A DNA stretch of 64,000 bases from Castor canadensis (taxonomy: Eukaryota > Chordata > Mammalia > Rodentia > Castoridae): NCBI RefSeq assembly GCF_047511655.1, contig NC_133390.1, positions 161,546,583-161,610,582 of the forward strand, written 5' to 3'. The notes beneath the pieces were generated by a model that saw only the letters and a list, made by a program, of their open reading frames with translations, was not told the DNA's origin and did not search any database. A program made the position numbers and the translations under genes. Positions 56,501 through 64,000 of this stretch are shown piece after piece (positions within the stretch are counted from its first letter, which is position 1; each line of letters begins with the position of its first letter).

Positions 56501-59500
56501 CCTCTGACCTCCAGCCTTACCTCCAGACCCTGCCAGGTAGGGTTCTGTATCACTGTTAATTTTTACAAGAGCATGTGCACCCAACAAAGCATAAATGGAC
56601 AGCAATATAGAGTACACAGGGCCAAATGTCTTTCACCTGTCATTTCACCTGGGCGTGAAGTGCCAGGCTCACGTGGTGTTCAGCGTTAGGAGATCCTGTC
56701 ACAGAGTTTCCCGGAGCACTGAGGCAGACAGACCTGGGCGTTTTAACAGCTGTATAGTTTTCCATTCTGGGGCTGTGTTTTCAATCATTTGACAGTCCCA
56801 GCTAATGAACATTTAGGGTTTACCCTCCTTCGCTGTACTTGCCTTGTGAGTATCTGCAGGATAACAGCTAAAAGTGGGGTCCCCAAGGCGCCCATGTGAC
56901 CTGGGGAAGGACAGTGCCTGACAACTGTCTGAGAGATTTTCCAATGTGGGACAGATGCTGTTGGCCTGAGGCCCGGGCTGGTGCAGGCCAGTGCACCACA
57001 CCCAGGACATTCACTTCCCCAGGGCGTGGGGGCAGGGTCTGGGATGGCCGACCTTCCTGGTTTTTTGGCTCTGGGTGAAGCTCCAGGTGGGCCTGAAGGT
57101 GTGAGGTCCTCCTTTTTTTTGTGTCTGTGTCTGTCCCCAGGAGTCACATCAGTCCTTTGCTGAGCCCACACCCCCACCGTTGGTTATCAGCCAGTGGGAC
57201 AGGGGACCCCGTCTCTCCTTCTGCCTAGGGGCTGAGCTGGGCAGAAGGTGGGCCCCAGGGAGTGTGAGCCAGCAGAGCCATCCCTGCCCATCTGCGGAAG
57301 ACTGCGCTCATCCCTAACTCTTCCCCTTGTTGCTTCGCAGTCACAGCCAAGATAGACAATGTCTTGGACATCGATTACAGCCTAGTGGAGGCCCCTCGGG
57401 TCACAGCCCAGATGCTGGAGGTGATGTTTAAGGTGAGAGCCCTGGAGCAGGGGTGAGGCGGCTGCGGGGCAGTGTTCCGTCAAGGTCAGCCCATCCCAGG
57501 GTCCCCTGTCCCCCAGCTTCATAACTGTCCTCATCTCCGTGCCATTCTCCCCATGTCAGAGACAGGGCGATATGGAGTGGTGGGGAGTGTTCCCAGAGCC
57601 CGAGAGCCATGTCTCACTGTCATGAGGACTTAACACCTGCCCTCCTCCTTCTTCCTCTCCCGCACCCTTGCCCACCCTGCAGGGGAGCCCCGTCCACTGG
57701 GCCAGGTGGGACAGAAGGGCTGGTCAGCGTCCTGAACACTCCTACCACAGCTTCTTGGGGGCTCAAAGGAAAATGTTCTTAGCAGTGGGTCTTAGGGGAC
57801 GTCTCCAGCCAGTGCCTTTCACAGGTGGCTCAGGTGACTCCGAGTTCAATGTCCAGCCTGACCCCATCTCTCTCTCTCCAGGGTGAAATTTTCAATCCTA
57901 ATCACCGCTCCCCGGAGGACTTTCTTGCTCCCGCCATGAGCCTCCCTGAGGACCATGAGCAAATGGTCTACTTTGCCATCTCGGGCTACGTCTTCAACAT
58001 GGCCAGCTTGGTTTACCACCAGGAAGGGCAACTGAACTTCTCCATCACAGACGACATGGTGAGGATGAGCGCAGAGAGAGCTCTTGCTCCTTTCCTTTCC
58101 ACCTCTTCACGTCATTGAAATAGTAAGTTATGTCTAAGACAGGAAAAATGTAAGTCAGCACAATTTTCCTTTATTACTTTGGCTGCCAGGAGCTCCAAGC
58201 CAAAGTTCCCTCTCCCTTATGACAACTATCAAAGACTTTGCAGTTTACATATCTGCGGTTCACTTTTCACTTGTCCTAGATCTAATGTTCTGATGCATAT
58301 TTCTCTTGTCTTGGAGGTTTATTAAAACAATTTTAAGGGCTAACACAATGGCTCAAGTGGTAGAGTGCCTGCCTAGCAAGCCCTGAGTTCAAGCCCCAGT
58401 ACTGCCAAAACAAAACCATTTTTTAGTGAACAAGGCAAGATAATAGATACCTTGATAAATGCATAAAGTTACATAGAAAGGGAGATAAAGACCAAGGAAA
58501 AAGTAAAGTGCAAAGACAACACTAGTCCTATAAATCAACTTTTTTTAAGATCACAAATCTGTCTGGGGGCTTCCCAGTAGCCAAAGTGAAAAGGGTACAT
58601 GATTTAGTGATTCATAGTAAAAAGAAGAGACAAAGTCTTCTTGCTAACACTTACCTCTAATCACCCATCTCCAGTGAGGCTTTGTATAAGGGACGCTGAA
58701 TTTTACGGTGGTCAGATCTGTCCTATGTCCCCAATTTCTTTACTATTTCTGGGGTTTGAAAGGTTGTTTCTTACAGCACATCTTTAAAGGTGAGGTCCCA
58801 TAAACAATGTCAGGATGGTGTGGGACACAGTGCAAATCCAACTTGGGTGGTCCACTTTACCCTGGTATAATTAGGGACCATCTGGTTAGTAGAAGGGGTG
58901 ACCTTGTCCTGAAGGTGATTCCCCCTCCCCCACAGGCCTTGGGACTCTGTTAGCGTGTTTGATTCCCCACCCCCCACCTGTTTCCTGGAGCACAGCAGCC
59001 TAGGGTGGGTACTGTTACAACCCCATTTTGCAGAAGAGAAAGCTGAGGCTCGGGAGATGAAATGACTGACTGAAGTCACAGAGTGACGTGGCCAGGAGCC
59101 TCAGCTAGGTCTGAGTGGGACCTATGTGTCACCTACACCCTAAGGACCACAGCCCGTTTCCTGGGGACTGATGTGCTCCACTCAGGGTGAATACGGACAG
59201 GTGTCTCACTGCTGAGGTAAACGCGTGCAAGGAGAAGCTGTGGTCTTGGTCACCCCATCTCCCCAGCGCTCTTCAGACCTCCAGTGGGAGCCCCCTAAAA
59301 CATCTTTGTGTCTCTTTGCTGTAGGTTCCAGCAGACTCCAACATCCGACTGACTACCAAGTCTTTCCGAGCCTTCGCACCCCGGGTAAGGGCTCCTTCTC
59401 CCTCCATGGGTGCACACTGAGCCCGCCTGACCAGAGTCAGGGAATGAAAAAGGTGGCAGGGAGACCCCAGGGGAGTCCAGGCACCCTTCTAGGCCCTAGC

Positions 59501-62500
59501 AGCAGAGGTCTGTGCCCCACCTCTCATGGGGCCCCACAGACTGTCCAGTCTGTTTTGGGTGCTACCTAAAAATCTCAAGAAATTCTGCCATATTCCATAA
59601 AAGGTACCCTAATCAAAACACCCGAGGCTTCCAGAGTGCTAGCAAATGAGTTTCTGAATGGAAATAAATCATCATGGCTCAACACTGAAAGATGCAGAAG
59701 GTCAGAGAGGGTTCTCTGCCGAATACCCAGTTCCCATCTAGAGTCTGTCCCGGGTGGAGTCTGTCCCGGGTGGAGCATGTGTGCTGCTACCTGCGCACTC
59801 TATGCAGCAAAAGTCATGCGTCTCTCCCCCATGTTTACTCTGCTCCCTTCTCTCCCTTTCCTCCTTTCTGGAGGGGCGAGAGTAGCTAGATAAAGAGTGC
59901 CCTCACCCTTTCCTCCTGGGGTCCAATCCGCCATTGGATGGCAAGGGCATGGAAGGACGCGTAGGTTGTAGGTTGGTTCCAACCATTTGAGACGTCGGTG
60001 TTTCAGTGAACAGCCCGGTGACTGTCATTTCTGGGCTGAAGGCTTTCTATGCATCCCTTCATTTAATCCTGCAGGGACCCCCCCCCCCGCCCACGCCCGC
60101 ACACACAAACACTCGTGATCTTCCCACCGAGTCCCGCAAGACACGGCTCCGGCAGGCGGGAGCGCTTAGCGTGCCAGAAGGCCAAGGGGAGTTGGGATGG
60201 TGGGACGACATTGACAGTCCAGGCCAGCACTGCTGGTCACGTCCTTCCACCGGGCGCCCCACAGGCCCCTTCTCTCACTACAGCCCCACTCACAGCGCCT
60301 TGTCCCAGCCAGTTTGGGAGGAACCTTGGCCACTCCCTGGCTCCAGCATCCCTTTTACCCCAGAAGGATAAGAAACTCCCCTCCCTGTCCCTGCACGGTG
60401 CTCACCCGGCGAAGCTGCCACTCCGCCACAGTCTCAGTGCAGCAATTTACACTCCAAACTCTTCAGTCTGGAAGAGCAGGTGGATTTTGCATTTGCATAA
60501 CCAAAGGGCTCATGGGAGTGCGTTCTTCCACCCCAGGGAACAGTCCTGTCCCAGTTAAATTCTACGCCTGCCTTTACTTTCACAGAAGATTGCAAGCACT
60601 GTTGAGATGGTGGGGTCCTATTTCCAGACACGCCTGGCATGAGCAGGCACGTGGAGAAATAACTGCCCAGCCACTGTCTGGAGAAGTTTGGCAACACCTG
60701 CCAACAGCTTCTAAAGTCCCTGCCCTTTGACCCACTCCTAGTGTTACCTTGGAAATGACCTCCATTCTTGTGTCAGGAAAGGAATACCCCTTCAACAGAA
60801 TGAAAGCGGGTTGTCTCTAGAGTGAGAACAACAGGTCAGATGTTAACGTTGGAATATTTATTGAGAAACTCTTAGCTTTGGGTCCTTTTGGCTTCTGCAT
60901 TGGGGTCATTGTCTTGTTAAGAGAGACATTGAGTAATCTACTAGTTCCTGCTCTAATTGATAGAAAATTTGTTTGAAATTTCTAAACTTTGTTCTATCTA
61001 GCTCTTTGATTTGGGATTTTTGTTTCATTAAATTTACTTATGAAAACTTCCCTGTGCCAGACACAGTTGATATTTAGGACATGGCTTACTCTTGAGTGAA
61101 GAGTGGATTAAGCTTTAGGGTTGTGACCAACTTCAAAGCGTTCTGTGACAGCCCCTGGGCTCTGGCTACTTAATCTTAAATAGAGATTAGTTGAGTTACA
61201 ATGATTTCTTCCTTTTTTCCTTATGTCTAGCTGCTACCTATCAGTAGGAGTGCTTTTCTGAAAATAGTAGCCATCTGGGGTGGTCATCCTACAGCAAAAC
61301 CTCGACAGACGATTTTATGCCTGGTAGGGCTGAATCCGCACTCGTGCACAGTGGGATACAATGCAGCCATGAAGTATATGATACGACTGTCTCCATGGAC
61401 AGATGTCTTGTGATGCTGTTGAGAGAAAAGGCACAGGGTATTTTGTGGGAAATAAAAACAACCAAAAATTATTCTCAGTTCTGCGTATCTGAGTCCCTCT
61501 GGATCTGCAGACTTACCCACTTTCTTTTCCTGACACTATCTCCTAATCCTGCCCCCAGATAGCCAGGTTGTACCCCAACATGAACTTGGAGCTCCAGGGA
61601 GCTGTGGTCTCCGCCCCACTCCTGAACTTCAGCCCTGGGAACCTGTCCTTGGTGCTCCAGATGGAGACTGAGGGCTTTGTGCTGCTGCCCAACTCTGCCC
61701 GAGAGCCTGTCTTCCGACTTGGTGTGGTAAGGTTCAGAGCCTTAGCAAATGCTGTTCCCTTTTCTTGCATGCTGTTCTCCCCCTCACCACCTTGCTGATT
61801 CCTCACGTCTCAACTGAAACATGGCTTCCTTAGAGAGGCCTTTCATGATTTCTCTTACCCCCAACCTATCTTACCTCTTGCTATTGATTTTCAAATAAGA
61901 CCACTGAGTCCCTGAACCCAGGAAAGTAACTGCCCACATAGGCACTGAGCTGGGCTCCATCTAGACTCTGTGATACCCCATGATTTCTCTTCACAGTGTC
62001 TATTACTGAGTTATTTATGTAGATATTTGCAGATTTATTTGTTTGATGTTTGTAGCTCCCAGAGTCAGGACCATAGTGGGGAAGAAGATATCTGAGTCTT
62101 TGTCCTGTGGGTTCTGCTCTGTCTATAGCTGACCCCTAGGACTACATTTCCCAGGCTCCTTTGCACTCTGACCTCCAGCTTTCAGCCAATGAGAGGTACT
62201 GTCAGGAGAAAGGAAGAAGCCCATGGACTTTTTCCTCTCTGCTTTGGGCAGAGGGTCTGGCAGGAAGCATGTCTCCTCCACAGTGGTTGCCATAATCCCA
62301 CCTCCTCTCTGTTCCTCTGCTCCTGGGGTAGAAGCAGCCTCCTGGTTCTGTAACCCCTGAGCAGCCTCACCAGTTTTTTTTTTCTTCTTTCTCACAAGTC
62401 CATCACTTGTATAACCAATTCCCTGCGTTAAATTCCCTCTGCATTAAATGTTGAGAGTATTTTTTCTTTCTTGATAAACCCTGTCCAACAAAGAAGGGTT

Positions 62501-64000
62501 TCTGAGTCCTTTGGGTTTCTGCTCATTGGATGGAGAACTTTGCTGTGTTAGTTCAGGCTTGAAATTCAACAGTCGAATCTCTGGAGGGACAATGTTGATA
62601 AAAACACTATTCTTATTGTTCATATATTTTAAAATAAAACATAATTTATTTAGCAGAGATCCTTTTTTAGAACTCTCCAGGGATGAATGCGCTGTGCCTT
62701 CTCTTGATGGTCTGTTCAAACTTTAACTGCTGTCATAGCAATTTCAAGTATAAACGTTCAAGTCCAAGTTCAAACACTTATTCAGCACCTACAAGGAGCA
62801 CCCTGTGAGTCTGCAGGCCAGCAGGAAAGTTTCCTGCACTAACTCACCGAGCTGTTGGTTGACAGCAGACAGCTGGCTCTCATCGTCTTCCCTGTCATGA
62901 CACCACCAACATTTAAACTTGTTTCTTCCTACTGGCTTTTCCAGAGCACTAATGTATCCATCACCTTGACCTTCAACACCAGCAAGATCACTGGGTTCCT
63001 GAATCCAAGAAAGTAAGTCAGCCTCCTGTATGCATGGGCGCTCAGCTGGGCTCCATCTGGATCGTGACTGGGGTGGGGATATGATGCAATCCTCCTGTCC
63101 CACCATTTGGGAAGGAAGCAAATGTCATCCCAATTGGTCCATTTCTTTTGCCCCACTGGTCCTGTCCCACAAATTTCCAAATTCTAAATAATTTGTGAAT
63201 TATTTTTCAATATTATTTTACTAATAGTTTCCTTAATCTATGAATTTGATACACCAGCTGTGTTCAGGTCCTGAGATGATAAAGATGGAGCTCTTTTACA
63301 CAACACACCTCCCCCTGAGTCATCCCAATGTTGCTGTTTCACCTTACTCAATCATCGTTTTCACCTCCCACTCTTACCCCACCCTTGTCATGCCACTGCG
63401 TCCTCCTTTCTAGGGACCCCAGATCACTTAGACTTCACACAGGTATGATGTCCACCTCTGCAAATCTCTGATTCATTGTAGGGTACAAGTGGAGCTGAAA
63501 GAATCCAAAGTGGGACAATTCAATGTAAGTTACCATTGTTTTTATTTATGACATGACCATTTGCCCGTTAACTGAGGATGTGTCCTAAGAATTGCCATGG
63601 CACCTTTAGAAACAAAAAGGAGAAGATCTCTGCCCTAGGGCCATGGAGAACCTCTCAAGAACACAAGACAGGACCAAGGGATAGGTATATCCCATATAAG
63701 ATGATTTATAGTTAAGTTATCTATTGGACAGAAGTCTTTTAACTGCAAGGAAAAGAAAGGCAACTCAAATCATTTTACGTAAAGAGGAGGAATCCATAGA
63801 GTCATGTCCTAAAAAAGCAACAAAAGGCAACAACAACAAAATTAAGGCTGGAAGATTCAGACATAGCTGGATCCAGATGCTCAGGTTAATGCATCAAGAA
63901 TCTCTCTCAGTTCTAATTTCATCTGTGTTGGCTTCATTCTCAGGCAGGCTCTTTCCATTGGTAGCAAACCCCGGATGTTCCTCTAGTTTCATTCTTTGAA
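47449..64000 (+). CDS. LBP: LBP, lipopolysaccharide-binding protein, coding exons 1-12 (3' end outside window)
   Basis: Secreted acute-phase plasma protein that extracts LPS monomers and passes them to CD14 and on to TLR4/MD-2. Coding exons: 47449-47572, 49566-49680, 50675-50803, 53007-53162, 54179-54242, 56473-56536, 57341-57432, 57882-58058, 59325-59384, 61559-61726, 62945-63012, 63482-63524. They sum to 1,260 nt (420 codons), all in phase with GT/AG sites. Residues 1-25 are the signal peptide (ends LGALG), and the mature chain starts [17 protein letters not shown]119 and K120 correspond to mature Arg94/Lys95, the LPS-binding pair of human LBP. C159 and C198 form the expected disulfide. Human LBP has 481 residues, so about 60 codons (three exons by homology) are missing only because the window ends. 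No frameshift or stop seen. Confidence 0.96.
47766..47942 (+). mobile_element. Composite SINE with target duplication
   Basis: B1-like left half and short ID-like right half ending in A12, flanked by aagttgtgag and aagttgagag. Confidence 0.9.
48361..48460 (+). mobile_element. ID-like SINE with target duplication
   Basis: 'gggggcgtggctcaagtggt', 'gcctagcaagtatgaggccc', 'gagttcaaatcccagtacc'. The word taaaagtaa lies on both sides. Confidence 0.92.
49566..49680 (+). CDS. LBP: LBP coding exon 2
   Basis: 115 nt, same length as BPI exon 2. Encodes [20 protein letters not shown] and [14 protein letters not shown]. The donor is cag|gtggct, which lacks the usual +4/+5 bases and is the weakest in the window. 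Confidence 0.94.
49815..49960 (+). mobile_element. MIR fragment
   Basis: 'accagctgtgtgatctgaac' and 'ctcagtttcctcatctgtag'; in LBP intron 2. Confidence 0.65.
50675..50803 (+). CDS. LBP: LBP coding exon 3
   Basis: 129 nt. Encodes [19 protein letters not shown] and the cationic loop [11 protein letters not shown] containing R119/K120. The loop Trp116 is kept, unlike in the neighbouring BPI. Intron 3 (2.2 kb) has a MaLR-like LTR and several SINEs. Confidence 0.95.
51370..51712 (-). mobile_element. MaLR-like LTR, reversed
   Basis: 'cacggttctggaggctgcaa', 'ctccttggcttgtaggtggc', 'tgaatcacctctttaaaggg' and 'gaggacacaattcagtccct' spell the reverse of a MaLR LTR. Confidence 0.65.
51880..51972 (+). 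mobile_element. ID-like SINE with target duplication
   Basis: 'gggggtgtgattcgagccat', 'gtaagcatgaagccctgaat'. Flanked by aggatttggtacaa and aagatttggtacaa. Confidence 0.92.
52030..52088 (+). mobile_element. ID-like SINE fragment
   Basis: 'gcacctgtccagtaagcacg', 'aagccctgagttgaaacccc': right part only. Confidence 0.7.
52408..52530 (-). mobile_element. Truncated composite SINE, reversed
   Basis: 'tactggagtttgaactcagg' then T12 and 'cagatagggtctcaag'; the B1-like half is cut short. Confidence 0.75.
52552..52654 (+). mobile_element. ID-like SINE with target duplication
   Basis: 'caggggtgtggctcaagtgg', 'gagttcaaatcccaatac'. Flanked by aaagaaattag (52541 and 52655). Confidence 0.9.
53007..53162 (+). 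CDS. LBP: LBP coding exon 4
   Basis: 156 nt, two codons shorter than BPI exon 4. Encodes [20 protein letters not shown] and [20 protein letters not shown]159 is a disulfide partner. Confidence 0.95.
53575..53650. repeat. (GGAA)n-rich tract
   Basis: Imperfect GAAGGAAA and GGAAGGAA units in LBP intron 4. Confidence 0.75.
53658..53993 (+). mobile_element. Long composite SINE (two B1-like parts plus ID-like part)
   Basis: 'gtgagatggcttacacctgc', second unit 'cctggtgtggtgtcatatac', then 'gcctagcaagcctgag' and 'ggaccccagcacc'. Same three-part plan as 38757-39105. Confidence 0.78.
54179..54242 (+). CDS. LBP: LBP coding exon 5
   Basis: 64 nt encoding [20 protein letters not shown] and K. Phase 0 out. 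Intron 5 (2.2 kb) holds a B1 and a long reversed composite SINE. Confidence 0.95.
55105..55212 (+). mobile_element. B1-like SINE
   Basis: 'ctctgtaatcccagcactgg' and 'gctacatagggagtactgag' with a short internal change. Confidence 0.75.
55260..55620 (-). mobile_element. Long composite SINE, reversed
   Basis: 'tactagggtttgagcttatg', 'ccaagcaggctctctaccac', a (GTTT)n tract, then two reversed B1-like parts each ending near 'attacacatatgtaccacca' and 'ctgagattacaggagtgagc'. Confidence 0.8.
56473..56536 (+). CDS. LBP: LBP coding exon 6
   Basis: 64 nt encoding [21 protein letters not shown]198 pairs with C159 by homology. Donor cag|gtaggg. Intron 6 (0.8 kb) shows no known repeat. Confidence 0.95.
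57341..57432 (+). CDS. LBP: LBP coding exon 7
   Basis: 92 nt encoding [20 protein letters not shown] and [10 protein letters not shown]. Phase 1 in, 0 out. Intron 7 is only 449 bases, with nothing notable. Confidence 0.95.
57882..58058 (+). CDS. LBP: LBP coding exon 8
   Basis: 177 nt encoding [20 protein letters not shown], the inter-domain linker, and [19 protein letters not shown]. Contains the NFS sequon near its end. Confidence 0.95.
58336..58410 (+). mobile_element. ID-like SINE
   Basis: 'gctaacacaatggctcaagt', 'gagttcaagccccagtactg'; flanks aaaacaatttt and aaaaccatttt. In LBP intron 8. Confidence 0.88.
58999..59102. mobile_element. MIR-like fragment
   Basis: 'ccccattttgcagaagagaa', 'agctgaggctcgggagatga' and 'gaagtcacagagtgacgtgg'. 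Confidence 0.6.
59325..59384 (+). CDS. LBP: LBP coding exon 9
   Basis: 60 nt, 20 codons: [20 protein letters not shown]. Intron 9 (2.2 kb) shows no repeat I could name. Confidence 0.94.
61559..61726 (+). CDS. LBP: LBP coding exon 10
   Basis: 168 nt, 56 codons, as in BPI. Encodes [20 protein letters not shown], the GNLS sequon and [17 protein letters not shown]. Intron 10 (1.2 kb) shows no known repeat. Confidence 0.95.
62945..63012 (+). CDS. LBP: LBP coding exon 11
   Basis: 68 nt encoding [20 protein letters not shown] with two sequons (NVS and NTS). Phase 0 in, 2 out. Confidence 0.94.
63482..63524 (+). CDS. LBP: LBP coding exon 12
   Basis: 43 nt encoding [14 protein letters not shown] after the split codon; last LBP exon in the window. 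Intron 12 runs off the right edge, with nothing notable in the 476 bases seen. Confidence 0.94.

Noticed and set aside
1-64000. CRISPR array, bacterial operon, phage or other prokaryotic system
   Set aside because: Spliced mammalian genes and SINEs throughout; the tandem arrays are simple-sequence satellites without spacers.

Overview
This is mammalian nuclear DNA, almost certainly from a rodent. It has intron-rich genes with GT/AG splice sites, many B1-like (7SL-derived) and ID-like (tRNA-derived) SINEs, old MIR and MaLR repeats, and CA/GT arrays. The dominant SINE joins a B1-like left half to an ID-like right half ending in 'gagttcaaaccccagtacc' and an A-tail. From memory this looks most like the beaver lineage (Castorimorpha), but that assignment is an inference.

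The window holds the BPI-LBP host-defence locus in the same order and orientation as in human. Bases 1-14,940 are upstream intergenic DNA with two large simple-sequence arrays (1-1,300 CA-rich; 13,139-13,967 GT/G-rich) and scattered SINEs. BPI (bactericidal/permeability-increasing protein) is complete, with 15 coding exons from 15,025 to 37,889 on the + strand and an intact 483-codon reading frame. A 9.6-kb repeat-bearing spacer follows (37,890-47,448). LBP (lipopolysaccharide-binding protein) starts at 47,449 on the + strand. Its first 12 coding exons (420 codons) are present, and the last exons lie beyond the right edge.

The two genes are tandem paralogues. Ten of the eleven shared internal coding exons (2, 3 and 5-12) have identical lengths and phases, and exon 4 differs by two codons. 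Both encode two-domain lipid-binding proteins that recognise lipid A of Gram-negative lipopolysaccharide. LBP is a secreted plasma protein that passes LPS to CD14/TLR4-MD-2 and promotes inflammation. BPI is a neutrophil-granule protein that kills Gram-negative bacteria and neutralises LPS.

I found no unknown gene system, CRISPR array or RNA gene. The points most worth a second look are a Trp-to-Cys change in the cationic LPS-binding loop of BPI, the altered BPI C-terminus, the missing upstream BPI start codon, a weak splice donor in LBP, and the higher-order G-rich array about 1 kb upstream of the BPI promoter.
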